In this document: positions 48,501 to 55,982 of the stretch, piece by piece | Layout of the letters: each line of letters begins with the position of its first letter | How positions within the stretch are numbered: position 1 is the first letter of the stretch | Program-made: the position numbers and the translations under genes | Assembly (NCBI GenBank): GCA_934467415.1 | Contig: CAKSLQ010000001.1 | Location: 124,001 to 188,000 of the forward strand | Direction: 5' to 3' | Source: an uncultured Eubacteriales bacterium | GTDB lineage: Bacteria > Bacillota > Clostridia > Oscillospirales > CAG-272 | Length of the DNA: 64,000 nt | Notes under the pieces: generated by a model | Told to the model about the DNA's origin: nothing | Databases searched by the model: none | Seen by the model: only the letters and a program-made list of their open reading frames with translations

Positions 48501-49254
48501 TGTACTGCTTTTTGCCGCTGACCGACGGATACTGCTTGAATTCGTATTTGAATTCCTCGACTGCGCCGCCTGCCGAGCCGAGCAGCCCTTCCACGGCGCC
48601 CTTATCTTCCGGCCAAAGCTGTGCCACAGTAAAATGCAAAGCGCGGCCGCTGTTCGAGGAGCGGTCCTCCGTGGGCTTTAAGATGTTATCCTGCGTGGAG
48701 AAGAAGATGGAATTATAGCAATTCTGCGGCATGGAGAAGGTCAGAAATTCGCCGTCCGGGCCGGTCGCCATAATAGCGCTTGCCGGGCTGACATTCTGAA
48801 CAAACTTCTTGTCCGCGTCGTAAAGGTCGATGGAGAGGATGATGGTATCCGCGCCGTACAGCTTGTGATAGTTCGCATAGCGCTCGACGGATGGGTCATC
48901 CATTGCAAGCAGATAGCTGTTTTCATTGATGGAAAAGGCTTTCATCATCTCTGCCTTATCCAAAGCGCCGAATGTCCCCATGTAGGTGAGCTTGAAATAG
49001 TACCCCTGCAGATCCTTGCGCTTCAGCGGGTCGGAAATAATCATATTTTTATTTTCGTCCTTGAAGCGGGTGCCGATCGTAAAGGTGTACGGCGCGCCCT
49101 CCGTGACGCTGAAGGGGTTGACCGATGCGGAATAGGCCTGGTTGATGGGAATATAGCGCTCAAACAGCGTTTCCTCCGTTGCCGCCGCGGAGACGGACAG
49201 CGCGGAAACCGCCATCAGAATCGCCAAAGCCAGTGCCGTAAGACGAGTTTTCAT
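45580..49254 (-). CDS. Modular SLH surface protein with RCC1-like, thioredoxin-like and CAP domains
   Basis: 1224 residues. Signal peptide 1-25 (LTALALAILMAVSALSVSAAA). The N-terminal ~650 residues are unassigned but contain RCC1-like strands (LTADGTLYGVTTKYE, LTRDGEVKEI, GADNKFYRWKEE). Next come a thioredoxin-like domain with CNYC in LLLICKKDCNYCKKIQPYM, a CAP/SCP domain (ANRERHANGLPALS, HTRPNGERPYT, GENIACG, MNSPGHRANIL), and three C-terminal SLH repeats (FDDVKQTDWFAASVAWALEKNITVG and two more) for wall attachment. Start at ATG 49254; an in-frame ATG four codons earlier is possible. A TATAAT lies about 30 bp upstream. Function unknown. Confidence 0.88.
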   Translation of the reverse strand: MKTRLTALALAILMAVSALSVSAAATEETLFERYIPINQAYSASVNPFSVTEGAPYTFTIGTRFKDENKNMIISDPLKRKDLQGYYFKLTYMGTFGALDKAEMMKAFSINENSYLLAMDDPSVERYANYHKLYGADTIILSIDLYDADKKFVQNVSPASAIMATGPDGEFLTFSMPQNCYNSIFFSTQDNILKPTEDRSSNSGRALHFTVAQLWPEDKGAVEGLLGSAGGAVEEFKYEFKQYPSVSGKKQYMTNNILSVNEFITPDNTYYQVGHKDGDIDPIVVNKIENVVGYSEYGQVLDAGYTRRSVLTADGTLYGVTTKYEKTVLATGVKQAGKAHYLTRDGEVKEIIGGKTIATDCKAFAEHRYATVIAVLKNDNSCYLGYTYLAAESAYNKGLSKVLDNAKAVVAGGVCGADNKFYRWKEEVIRKGYDEAAWSRGEFIQYNDYQLSLELLTDNAVRVFPNEYFTAEESTAEDAMTGFVVGGDGHMWAFGLQNLFDMGELGLIKHIFPIYQHKNNILDNGNFVGLLPEANSKPYGLVANHCSMNRPKVGQLPVDYLTDVPGGFKALDGYTYAFDNDVNDGSAGRRFKMKPTDFHYLEDKNEIFKALDTSTNPVGNLILLPNVARSSYHADNQNGNTILLERTDGSMWMTQLYPRASASNIAAKLGGWECSNAIQITEPTTKQTATVDYVDLVSSGTISTLFNLGGAAEYPETSVGQSYIDSDFYTQILPKDADQMYREGKPFLLLICKKDCNYCKKIQPYMQTAIDREKIPVYGCLDENGSVQFYWDFIKGNTVGTPLFVLVKGKDDVEIYSSAYTNTAVDVVLAKAKAAGVTAGNTPTTPAEPAEKAKIPTDKLSVSEYEWEVLRIANRERHANGLPALSMPAALQDSCDIREKELVTLFDHTRPNGERPYTTIAKSFKHSYVGENIACGQTTPAMVMEAWMNSPGHRANILRDSFGYMGVGCLNERTKYWVQMFADVEGYTSVTTSAGTMRFASEADMEKEYLVCTDKNGVESYLPIDTAIMKKSGNTYSLALTGKTVTLTIGAAKPAVFDDVKQTDWFAASVAWALEKNITVGTSETTFSPNDTCTRAQIITFLWRALGSPKTGDANPFADVRPTDYYYESSIWAYKMGMVSGTRFDGGTPCTRASTVVYLWKNAGSPATKVSSVFTDVPANAECAQAVSWALDHEITRGTSETTFSPENTCTRGQIVTFLKNTLDR

Positions 49255-49362
49255 GTCGATAAACATTCCTTTCCTAATCTTCCGCTTCAATTATACATCG
49301 CACACCGATGTACGATGCAAGGCTTTCGCGGAAAAAGTACAGAATTTTCGGCTGCTGACGGC

Positions 49363-49399
49363 AAAAAAGCACGGCCATCCGAAGGGATAGCCGTGCTTT
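49363..49399 (-). terminator. Terminator of rubrerythrin
   Basis: Stem AAAGCACGGC / GCCGTGCTTT, followed by TTTTTT on the minus strand, just behind the stop codon. Confidence 0.85.
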
Positions 49400-49410
49400 G
49401 CACATATAAA

Positions 49411-49953
49411 TTAACCGAAGTATCTCTTGAGCAGTCCTGCAAAAGCCTTGCCGTGGCGGGCTTCGTCGCGAGCCATCTCATGGACGGTATCGTGAATGGC
49501 ATCCAGGCCGAGCTCCTTTGCGCGCTTTGCAAGGTCGGTCTTGCCTGCGGTTGCGCCGTTCTCCGCCTCAACACGCATCTCGAGGTTCTTCTTGGTGGAG
49601 CTGGTGACGACTTCGCCAAGCAGCTCTGCAAACTTTGCCGCGTGCTCTGCTTCCTCATAAGCCGCCTTCTCCCAGTACAGACCGATCTCGGGATAGCCCT
49701 CGCGGAATGCGACTCTCGCCATAGCGAGATACATGCCGACCTCGGAGCACTCACCGTTGAAGTTCATGCGCAGATCATCAATGATGTCCTGTCTTGCGCC
49801 GGCAGCAACGCCGACCACATGCTCTGCTGCCCAGGTGGTCTCACCCTTCTGCTCGACAAACTTGCTTGCCGGTGCATGGCACTGCGGACATTCCGCCGGT
49901 GCGCTGTCACCCTCATGTACATAACCGCAAACGCTGCATACGAATTTAGCCAT
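49411..49953 (-). CDS. rbr: Reverse rubrerythrin (rubredoxin domain at the N-terminus)
   Basis: Non-haem diiron peroxidase of anaerobes that removes H2O2. 180 residues. The rubredoxin-like Fe(Cys)4 domain comes first (CSVCGYVHEG and CPQCHAPAS, residues 6-9 and 22-25), followed by the ferritin-like four-helix domain with ligands in GECSEVGMYL, EEAEHAAKF and ARDEARHGKAF. In classical rubrerythrin the order is opposite; the reversed form is known from Clostridia. GGAGG precedes the ATG. Strong own promoter and a palindrome in the leader. Confidence 0.93.
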   Translation of the reverse strand: MAKFVCSVCGYVHEGDSAPAECPQCHAPASKFVEQKGETTWAAEHVVGVAAGARQDIIDDLRMNFNGECSEVGMYLAMARVAFREGYPEIGLYWEKAAYEEAEHAAKFAELLGEVVTSSTKKNLEMRVEAENGATAGKTDLAKRAKELGLDAIHDTVHEMARDEARHGKAFAGLLKRYFG

Positions 49954-50001
49954 TTTTCTGTCCTCCAAATTAAGATTAGGTTTTATTATTGATTTAGTAA
50001 T

Positions 50002-50019
50002 GATTCTTATTCTTGAATC
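50002..50019. promoter_or_regulatory. Palindrome in the rubrerythrin promoter region
   Basis: GATTC-N8-GAATC, starting right after the expected transcript start. The AT-rich dyad (TTATTCTTGAA) resembles Fur/PerR-type operators; peroxide control would fit the gene. Identity of the regulator is inference. Confidence 0.45.
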
Positions 50020-50026
50020 TGACTTG

Positions 50027-50055
50027 ATTATACACGTTCTCTTTCGGTTTGTCAA
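50027..50055 (-). promoter_or_regulatory. Consensus promoter of rubrerythrin
   Basis: Minus-strand TTGACA (50055-50050), 17-bp spacer, TATAAT (50032-50027): a perfect sigma-A promoter, implying high expression when not repressed. Confidence 0.9.
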
Positions 50056-50067
50056 GCCCTTTTTGCA

Positions 50068-50096
50068 AAAAAACGACCGAAATTTTTCGGTCGTTT
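50068..50096 (-). terminator. Terminator of galE
   Basis: Stem AAAACGACCGAA / TTCGGTCGTTTT with TTTTTTT on the minus strand, between galE and the rubrerythrin promoter. Confidence 0.9.
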
Positions 50097-50107
50097 TCTG
50101 TTCTCTT

Positions 50108-51121
50108 TTACGCGTCGTAGCCGTTCGGGTTTTTCTTCTGCCAGTTAGCGGCGTCACGGCACATCTCCTCGATGCCGCGCTTTGCCGTCCAGCCGAGGAT
50201 CTCGCGTGCCTTAGTCGGGTCCGCATAGCACTCGTCGATGTCGCCGGGGCGGCGATCCACGATCTTATAGTTGATCTTGAGGCCGGTTGCCTTCTCGTAA
50301 GCATGCACGATGTCGAGCACAGAGTAGCCGACGCCGGTACCGATGTTGTAGTACTCAACGCCCTTGACGCTCTTGGCGCGATCCAGCGCCTTCAGATGCG
50401 AGTCGGCCAGATCGACCACATGGATGTAATCGCGCACGCCGGTACCGTCATGCGTGTTGTAGTCGTTGCCGAAGACGGACAGGCACGGCAGCGCGCCGAT
50501 GGCGACCTTTGAGATGTACGGCAGCAGGTTGTTCGGAATGCCCTTGGGGTCTTCGCCGATGAGGCCGCTCTCGTGTGCGCCGATGGGATTGAAGTAGCGC
50601 AGAATGGAGACGCTCCATTCGTTATCCGCCTTATACAGATCGGAAAGAATGCGCTCAATCATCAGCTTGGTCTCGCCGTAGGGGTTGGTCGTATACAGGT
50701 CGGCGTCCTCGCGGATCGGCACGCTCTTCGGCTTGCCGTATACCGTGGCGGAGGAGGAGAACACGATGCACTTCGCGCCGTACTTGCTCATGATGTCGAG
50801 CAGATTCAGCGTGCCCGTGATGTTGTTGTGATAGTATCTGAGCGGCTGCGCGACGGATTCACCCACCGCCTTCAGCCCTGCAAAATGAATGACGGAGTCG
50901 ATCTGATTCTCCTTAAAAATATTCTCAGTTGCATCGTAGTCGAGCAGATCCGCCTCATACAGCTTGCAGGTCTTCCCCGTAATCTGCTTAATGCGGTCGA
51001 GAACGACAGGTTTGCTGTTCGAGAAGTTATCCACAATGATGACTTCTCTGCCTGCGTTCAGCAGCTCAACAACCGTGTGCGAACCGATAAAGCCGGTACC
51101 GCCGGTAACAAGAATAGCCAT
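50108..51121 (-). CDS. galE: UDP-glucose 4-epimerase
   Basis: Interconverts UDP-glucose and UDP-galactose with bound NAD+. 337 residues. Rossmann motif GGTGFIGSHT (residues 6-15), catalytic Ser/Tyr in SSSATVYG and NPYGETK, substrate region RYFNPIGAHESG, and the C-terminal RRPGDIDECYAD. The start at 51121 has GGAGGG 7 bp upstream; the ATG two codons earlier is too close to it. Operon with the nucleotidyltransferase, 21 bp apart: together they supply UDP-sugars. Confidence 0.95.
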   Translation of the reverse strand: MAILVTGGTGFIGSHTVVELLNAGREVIIVDNFSNSKPVVLDRIKQITGKTCKLYEADLLDYDATENIFKENQIDSVIHFAGLKAVGESVAQPLRYYHNNITGTLNLLDIMSKYGAKCIVFSSSATVYGKPKSVPIREDADLYTTNPYGETKLMIERILSDLYKADNEWSVSILRYFNPIGAHESGLIGEDPKGIPNNLLPYISKVAIGALPCLSVFGNDYNTHDGTGVRDYIHVVDLADSHLKALDRAKSVKGVEYYNIGTGVGYSVLDIVHAYEKATGLKINYKIVDRRPGDIDECYADPTKAREILGWTAKRGIEEMCRDAANWQKKNPNGYDA

Positions 51122-51142
51122 AGCCATGCCCTCCGAAAAAAG

Positions 51143-52042
51143 TTATTTCCAAAGACCGTCCGGATAAACGCCGGACGAGATCATTTTGTCAATTTCCGCT
51201 GCAACCATGGGCTTGTCGTCCGGATACGTCACACCGAACCATTTGGCTGTGGTGTTCAGCACGCGGATGTCGCAAAGCCCGTCACGCAGCATCTGCGTGA
51301 CCGCATGGGGCAGATAATATTCCGCCTTCGCAAGATCGGTTGCGGGATCGCGCACAAAGCGCAGGAAACCGTCGCGTATGTAGGTCAGGATCTCCGGCGT
51401 AAACCCGAAGAAATTCATCGAAACGGTGGTGTTGCGGGCGATCGGCTTCCACACTTCCCCGTCCAGATACTTCGCGTCCTCGCCGTCTTCGCAGATCTTG
51501 GTGCGCTCGGTGATGCCGGTGAGATAGCCGGACGCATCCACAAAGCATTCCCCGCGCGAAACATACCCGCTCTTACTGAGCGTGTTGTCCAGCACATACC
51601 CGGCCATGCAAAAATGGCATTTGCCGTCGTAGGGATGACTGCGCAGAAAATCCGACACGCAGCGGAATGCATCCGCGCCGTAAAAATCGTCTGCATTGAT
51701 GACGACGAACGGCTCGTTCACCACATCGAGGCAGGCCAGCAGCGCGTGTGCCGTGCCGAACGGCTTGACGCGCTCGGGTGGAACGGAAATGCCGTCCAGG
51801 AACTGATTCTCCTGGAACACGTATTTGACCTCGATGAAGCGCTCCAGCCGCTTACCGATCGTCTGACGGAAAGTGTCGTAGAGATCGCGTTTGATGATAA
51901 AGACGACCTTGTTGAATCCGGAGCGGATCGCGTCGTAGACCGAAAAATCAATGATAAATTCGCCGGCGCGGCTGATGGGGTCGATCTGCTTGAGACCTTT
52001 ATACCGAGAGCCCATACCGGCGGCCAACACAACAAGTGTCAT
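51143..52042 (-). CDS. Sugar nucleotidyltransferase (GlmU/GalU-like fold)
   Basis: 299 residues. N-terminal NTP-binding signature VVLAAGMGSRYKGLKQIDPI with the Gly-X-Gly-X-Arg and Lys; FGTAHALLA for the sugar; VVINADDFYG with the metal-binding Asp pair. The middle and C-terminus are not typical GalU. Probably makes an NDP-sugar used with GalE. Start ATG 52042 has GGAGGAACT directly upstream. Confidence 0.85.
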   Translation of the reverse strand: MTLVVLAAGMGSRYKGLKQIDPISRAGEFIIDFSVYDAIRSGFNKVVFIIKRDLYDTFRQTIGKRLERFIEVKYVFQENQFLDGISVPPERVKPFGTAHALLACLDVVNEPFVVINADDFYGADAFRCVSDFLRSHPYDGKCHFCMAGYVLDNTLSKSGYVSRGECFVDASGYLTGITERTKICEDGEDAKYLDGEVWKPIARNTTVSMNFFGFTPEILTYIRDGFLRFVRDPATDLAKAEYYLPHAVTQMLRDGLCDIRVLNTTAKWFGVTYPDDKPMVAAEIDKMISSGVYPDGLWK

Positions 52043-52066
52043 AGTTCCTCCGACCCGGTCATTTAC

Positions 52067-52095
52067 ATTATACAACCGCGCGCGGCGGCTTTCAA
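52067..52095 (-). promoter_or_regulatory. Promoter of the nucleotidyltransferase-galE operon
   Basis: Minus-strand TTGAAA (52095-52090), 17-bp spacer, consensus TATAAT (52072-52067). Confidence 0.75.
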
Positions 52096-52142
52096 TGCAA
52101 AATGCACCGATATTTTTTCAAAAAATTACACCTGCGTTCATG

Positions 52143-52170
52143 AAAAAAGGTCGGGCATGCCCGACCTTTG
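52143..52170 (-). terminator. Terminator of the rplU-prp-rpmA operon
   Basis: Perfect palindrome AAAGGTCGGGCA / TGCCCGACCTTT with a T-run on the minus strand, 12 bp behind rpmA. Confidence 0.9.
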
Positions 52171-52181
52171 AAAAACCCGAA

Positions 52182-52460
52182 TCAGTCGGCGTAAACGCTG
52201 ACGCACTTCTTGGTTTTCGTGATATGCTCGAATTTGACCTTACCGTCAATCAGTGCAAAAAGCGTGTCGTCCGAGCCGATACCGACATTGTTGCCGGGAT
52301 GGATGCTCGTACCGCGCTGTCTGACGATGATGTTGCCGGCAGTCACAGCCTGACCGTCAGCCTTCTTCACGCCGAGACGCTTGGACTCGCTGTCGCGACC
52401 GTTCTTCGTCGAACCTACGCCCTTTTTATGAGCGAAAAACTGCAAACTGAGTTTCAACAT
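52182..52460 (-). CDS. rpmA: Ribosomal protein L27
   Basis: 92 residues. The first nine residues, MLKLSLQFF, are the Firmicutes-type extension removed by Prp before AHKKGVGST, exposing the N-terminus that reaches the peptidyl-transferase centre. The core ESKRLGVKKADGQAV, GNIIVRQRGT, HPG-NVG is standard. Last gene of the operon, 14 bp behind prp. Confidence 0.97.
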   Translation of the reverse strand: MLKLSLQFFAHKKGVGSTKNGRDSESKRLGVKKADGQAVTAGNIIVRQRGTSIHPGNNVGIGSDDTLFALIDGKVKFEHITKTKKCVSVYAD

Positions 52461-52474
52461 TGTAGCAACCTCCG

Positions 52475-52840
52475 TTAAATTTTCGCCGATTCAATCGGCA
52501 TTTCGCGCTCTTCAACTTCCAGATAGTCGTAATAATCCTCGACCAAATCGTTCAGCTGATAGAAATAAGCAGTGATCAAGCCTGAGATGGCATAACGCTT
52601 TTTTTCATCGTCCTCAAGCAGAGCGCCGCGGGCAATCAGCTTGATGTCTGCGGTGTCCTCGTCTATGATGTAATCCACGTCAGAGGCGTAAGCAACTTCG
52701 ATCGCGTTGATAATCAGCATCGTCATCGCCGAGATGGCCGAACAAAGGACATCGCTGCCCGCGTCACCGTATCCCGTATGACCGTGCTCCTCAAACCCGT
52801 AGAAGACGCCGCCGCTCTTATAGAAAACGATCTTCGTCAT
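52475..52840 (-). CDS. prp: Ribosomal-processing cysteine protease Prp
   Basis: 121 residues, formerly YsxB/DUF464. Cuts the L27 N-terminal extension. The catalytic His is in HGHTGYGDAGSD and Cys in VLCSAISAMT, the family pattern. Acidic C-terminus. It lies between rplU (5 bp) and rpmA (14 bp), next to the gene of its substrate. Confidence 0.95.
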   Translation of the reverse strand: MTKIVFYKSGGVFYGFEEHGHTGYGDAGSDVLCSAISAMTMLIINAIEVAYASDVDYIIDEDTADIKLIARGALLEDDEKKRYAISGLITAYFYQLNDLVEDYYDYLEVEEREMPIESAKI

Positions 52841-52845
52841 GATGC

Positions 52846-53157
52846 TCAGCCGTTGATCTTGTCGATCTGAACCTTGGTATAAGGCTGTCTGTGACCGATC
52901 TTCTTCTTCTCGTTCTTCTTCGCCTTGTACTTGATGACATCGATCTTCTTGCTCTTGCCGTTCTTCACGACATTTGCAACGACCGTTGCACCGCCTACAT
53001 AGGGAGCGCCTACGACGAAGCCCTCATTGCCGGAAACAGCAAGAACTTTGTCAAACGTAACTTTGTCGCCTTCGGTTGCGTCGAGCTTCTCAATGTAGAG
53101 AACGTCGCCCTCGTTGACCTTGTACTGCTTTCCGCCGGTTTCGATAACTGCAAACAC
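52846..53157 (-). CDS. rplU: Ribosomal protein L21
   Basis: 103 residues, the standard length, beginning FAVIETGGKQYKV. The start is GTG 53157, with GAGGTG 7-8 bp upstream; the ATG-started longer frame is in the leader. Contains KIDVIKYKAKKNEKKKIGHRQPYT near the C-terminus (split here by motif). First gene of the L21-Prp-L27 operon. Confidence 0.96.
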   Translation of the reverse strand: MFAVIETGGKQYKVNEGDVLYIEKLDATEGDKVTFDKVLAVSGNEGFVVGAPYVGGATVVANVVKNGKSKKIDVIKYKAKKNEKKKIGHRQPYTKVQIDKING

Positions 53158-53242
53158 GAAAAGCACCTCACTTTCATTATGACTCGCTGAATTCGGCGGC
53201 GTATGACCGCACTTAAAAGAGCCGAATCTCAAGCGGCATATC

Positions 53243-53272
53243 ATTATACCATCGGAAAGTGCGCGCTGTCAA
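53243..53272 (-). promoter_or_regulatory. Promoter of the rplU operon
   Basis: Minus-strand TTGACA (53272-53267), 18-bp spacer, TATAAT (53248-53243). It leaves a leader of about 80 nt in which an autoregulatory L21-type structure would be expected; I could not fold one with certainty. Confidence 0.85.
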
Positions 53273-53305
53273 TAGCTTTTTCCGATATTTTTTCGATTTT
53301 CCAAA

Positions 53306-53340
53306 GAAAAAAGCACCCCGCCGGGCGAAGTGCTTTTTTC
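53306..53340 (-). terminator. Terminator of the flavodoxin operon
   Basis: Stem GAAAAAAGCAC / GTGCTTTTTTC with a 13-nt loop containing CCGCCGGG, 18 bp after the flavodoxin stop codon. Confidence 0.85.
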
Positions 53341-53358
53341 TTCCGTAAAATGACGGAT

Positions 53359-53784
53359 TCACGCCAGTGCAGCGCCCAGCGCGCGGCAAGCCGCCTGCGC
53401 ATCGTCGTCGGGCGCGTCGTTGCAGATCACGCTGTCGCAGACGAGCGTGATCCCGTTTGCCGCGCAGTCTGCCTCCCAGCTGCGCATCCATTCGCCGTCG
53501 CCCCAGCCGTAAGAGCCGAAGAGGGCAACCGGCTTGCCGGCAAGCGAACCCTTGCACGCATCAAACATCGGTTCGAACTCGCTGTCCTCAAGCTGTTCGG
53601 CGCCCATAGAGGGGCAGCCGAACGCAAAGCCGTCAAACGAGGCGACCATAGAGGAATCGAATTCCCCGGCGGTCAGCACGACTGCTTCTCCGCCCTTTTC
53701 CTTGACACCGTCTGCAACGGCGCCTGCCATGGCCTCGGTATTTCCCGTGCCGCTCCAATATACAACTGCAATTTTACGCATCAT
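53359..53784 (-). CDS. Flavodoxin
   Basis: FMN-binding electron carrier, 141 residues, short-chain type. The phosphate loop is WSGTGNTEAMA (residues 10-20); the 60s and 90s loops are CPSMGAEQLE and SYGWGDGEWM. Flavodoxins replace ferredoxin when iron is scarce, which fits its position in an operon headed by a DtxR-type box together with DUF2325 and DUF3793. Confidence 0.93.
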   Translation of the reverse strand: MMRKIAVVYWSGTGNTEAMAGAVADGVKEKGGEAVVLTAGEFDSSMVASFDGFAFGCPSMGAEQLEDSEFEPMFDACKGSLAGKPVALFGSYGWGDGEWMRSWEADCAANGITLVCDSVICNDAPDDDAQAACRALGAALA

Positions 53785-53807
53785 TTTTTCCTTTCGATTT
53801 TTTTGAT

Positions 53808-54371
53808 TTATGAACAGCTGACTACGAGCCGATCAAACGAATTGTGTTTTTTGTACGCCTCACGGTAGACACGCGTACATTTTTGATAAAGGTCGAATTT
53901 GCGCTGTGCGGACGCAACATCGCCGTAGACCTTCCAGGTGCCGACGCATTTTGCGCTCCGCGCGCCGAGCCGGATGAAGCCGTCCACGTCCCCGGCGGGA
54001 TAGCCGAGGAACAGACCGACCTCGTGCGGAAACGCGGCGTCCCGCTGCAAGCGGCGGCAGAGCTCTGCCACGCAGCGGTCGGCGTTGCCGACCGGGTATG
54101 CCCGCGCGGCGAGAATCGACTGCGCAAGCTCGCCCGAAAGATCCTGTTTCAGCTTTTTCGGGCGGTACATGTAGCACAGCACACGGCCGCGCATCCGCTT
54201 GACCGGCAGAATGCGCGCCCCGCGCGGCACAAGCGCCGCATTCAGGCGCCGAATGCTGTCGCGCAGCGTTTCGCTGTCCTCCGCGGGGCAGCTGAACAGA
54301 TTGCCGGTTTTCAGCCCCGCCATTGTAGGCGAACACTGGGAAATAACAAATTCCTCAGGCATCCGTCTCAC
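53808..54371 (-). CDS. DUF3793 family protein
   Basis: 187 residues. Family pattern visible: CSPTMAGLKTGNLFSC near the N-terminus, VLCYMYRPKKL, FLGYPAGDVDGFI, and KCVGTWKVYGD...FDLYQKCTRVY. Function unproved. The seven Cys include conserved ones. DUF3793 genes commonly occur with flavodoxin, DUF2325 and Feo genes in Clostridia, suggesting a role in iron or haem-related stress. Overlaps DUF2325 by 17 bp. Confidence 0.85.
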   Translation of the reverse strand: MRRMPEEFVISQCSPTMAGLKTGNLFSCPAEDSETLRDSIRRLNAALVPRGARILPVKRMRGRVLCYMYRPKKLKQDLSGELAQSILAARAYPVGNADRCVAELCRRLQRDAAFPHEVGLFLGYPAGDVDGFIRLGARSAKCVGTWKVYGDVASAQRKFDLYQKCTRVYREAYKKHNSFDRLVVSCS

Positions 54372-54651
54372 ACCCCTTGATGTGATTTTCGAGAATGTTC
54401 TTCAGTGCTGCCATCGAGCTTGTGTGGCTGCGCGCGATGCGGATATTCCGCTTCTTCGCCTGCCCGGTTGCCTGATGCAGCATCTTGTGCGACATGGTAC
54501 TTGTAAACAAAACCAGAAGATCGGGCGAACCGAAATCCTGAATCCCTTTCACGGTTTTCATGAAAACCTTTGCCTTACAGGCGTACGCTGCGCAAAGATC
54601 CTCATATCTTCTTGCCATACATTCATTTCCGCCGACGATTACGACGCTCAC
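54355..54651 (-). CDS. DUF2325 family protein
   Basis: 98 residues. Rossmann-like: VVIVGGNECM at the N-terminus, then a LLVLFTSTMSHKM strand and SHTSSMAALKNIL, the DUF2325 pattern. Function not established. Start is GTG 54651, with AAAGGAGA upstream. First gene of the operon; the DtxR-type box is only 18 bp ahead of it. Confidence 0.85.
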   Translation of the reverse strand: MSVVIVGGNECMARRYEDLCAAYACKAKVFMKTVKGIQDFGSPDLLVLFTSTMSHKMLHQATGQAKKRNIRIARSHTSSMAALKNILENHIKGCETDA

Positions 54652-54668
54652 TGTTTCATCTCCTTTTT

Positions 54669-54686
54669 GGTTAGCAATCGCTAACC
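54669..54686. promoter_or_regulatory. DtxR-type box 1 (flavodoxin operon)
   Basis: Perfect 18-bp palindrome with a 4-bp centre: GGTTAGC-AATC-GCTAACC. It overlaps the leader of DUF2325 and matches the boxes in the feo region. Confidence 0.75.
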
Positions 54687-54733
54687 TATTTGCTTAAAAA
54701 TTGTGCTTCCGCACCGATGTTTTCATTATATAC

Positions 54734-54783
54734 AAAAGCAGAGCCTTTCTCCGCTCCAAACGGAAGAAGAAAAGCTCTGTTTC
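54734..54783 (-). terminator. Probable terminator of the feo operon
   Basis: Imperfect stem between AAAGCAGAGC(C)TTTCT and AGAAAAGCTCTGTTT, just behind the AraC gene; the T-run on the minus strand is GCTTTTGT. Confidence 0.55.
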
Positions 54784-54789
54784 GGCAAA

Positions 54790-55722
54790 TCAGCTGCCGC
54801 CGCGCCGACGGTATTCGCCCGGCGTGACACCGAAGGCATCCCGAAACGCCTTGGCAAACTTGGATGCATTGTCATAGCCGAAATCACCGGCGATCTCCAG
54901 GACACTCCGTTCCGTCTCGGCCAACCGCTTCGCCGCCGCCTGCATTTTCTGCGCGCGGATGTAAGCATATAATGACGTCCCGTAAACCGCCTTGAAGCTG
55001 TTTTTGATGCTCGTGCCGGACACATGAAACGCGCGCGCGAGCATATCCAGTGTGATCCGCTCATCCATGCGTGCGGTGAGATAGGCACAGACCTCGCGTG
55101 CGAGCGCAAGCTGTGAGGGCGAAAGAATATGTGTGTCCGTCTCGTTTTTCTTGACGTCCAGCGCGCGCAGAAACAACAAAAGCTCCAGAATCTTGACCTT
55201 GAAATAACCTTTGCGGATTTCCGGTGGAACGGCATACAGCTCGGAAAAAATATGTTCTATCGAGGCGTCGGAGCGCGCGACAAAGGCGCGCCCGCCGCCG
55301 CAGAACTTCTCGGCAAGATGTGCCGGGCTGACCTCGACGTCATCGAGCAGGCAGGACAGGCACGCCGGTGCCGCCGCAACGTCGATGCGGATCGTGATGC
55401 CGTCATAACACTGCTGCGGGAAGCCGGCCGCACGCGCAGACGTCTCCGGCTGCGAAATGAGCAGATCGCCGGCGGCAAGAAAGCACAGCGCGCCGCCCGC
55501 CGCGTATTCGACTCTGCCGCCGCGGCAATGGTCGATCAGGAGGATCCCCGCGCCGCCGCCCGGCAAATCGCCGCCTGCGCATTCGGCAAACCGGTTGAAG
55601 ATCAGCGTGATCCCCGGGAACACGGCATAGCTTTCCGCGCCGTCCGACATCGCGGAATCCACACCGCGCATAGCCGCCGTACCGCCCGTACAGAACCCGA
55701 CTCCGTTTGAAAAGCAGCTCAT
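54790..55722 (-). CDS. AraC-family transcriptional regulator
   Basis: 310 residues. The C-terminal ~100 residues hold the two helix-turn-helix motifs (ITLDMLARAFHVSGTSIKNSFK; SVLEIAGDFGYDNASKFAKAFRDAFGVTPGEYRR). The N-terminal part is Gly/Ala/Cys-rich (ten or more Cys) and not assignable to a known sensor. Last gene of the feo operon, overlapping the HMA gene by 4 bp. Clostridial relatives next to iron genes often act as iron- or siderophore-responsive activators; the Cys content would allow metal sensing, but this is inference. Confidence 0.9.
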   Translation of the reverse strand: MSCFSNGVGFCTGGTAAMRGVDSAMSDGAESYAVFPGITLIFNRFAECAGGDLPGGGAGILLIDHCRGGRVEYAAGGALCFLAAGDLLISQPETSARAAGFPQQCYDGITIRIDVAAAPACLSCLLDDVEVSPAHLAEKFCGGGRAFVARSDASIEHIFSELYAVPPEIRKGYFKVKILELLLFLRALDVKKNETDTHILSPSQLALAREVCAYLTARMDERITLDMLARAFHVSGTSIKNSFKAVYGTSLYAYIRAQKMQAAAKRLAETERSVLEIAGDFGYDNASKFAKAFRDAFGVTPGEYRRRGGS

Positions 55723-55982
55723 TTTTTACCGAAGCACCCGAACAGCCCCGGCTTTTTCTCGATTGCCTCCACCTTGACCCCGGTCACGGTATAGCCGGTC
55801 TCGGCGATCGCCGCCTTCAGCCGCTCAAGATCGGGCGCGGCTTCCGCGGTGATGACCGTCTCTCCTTTTGTATGCGACGACACGACCTTTCTGACCGGAA
55901 AATGACTGCGGATGCAGTCGTTGATGTGGGACTCGCACATGCCGCACATCATGCCGTCAATTTTCAATGTTATCTGAATCAT
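55719..55982 (-). CDS. Heavy-metal-associated (HMA) domain protein
   Basis: 87 residues, CopZ/Atx1-like fold. The metal site is MMCGMCESH near residues 11-19 (CxxC). Beta-alpha-beta pattern follows (VRKVVSSHTKGETVITAEA; LKAAIAETGYTV). The C-terminus GLFGCFGKK adds a further Cys. Usually copper or zinc binding; in a feo operon it may be an iron or copper chaperone. Start overlaps the stop of the 46-residue gene (ATGA) and its stop overlaps the AraC start. Confidence 0.9.
   Translation of the reverse strand: MIQITLKIDGMMCGMCESHINDCIRSHFPVRKVVSSHTKGETVITAEAAPDLERLKAAIAETGYTVTGVKVEAIEKKPGLFGCFGKK

Noticed and set aside
46399..48681. 760-codon plus-strand frame opposite the SLH surface protein
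   Set aside because: Antisense shadow; the minus strand encodes recognisable CAP, thioredoxin-like and SLH domains.
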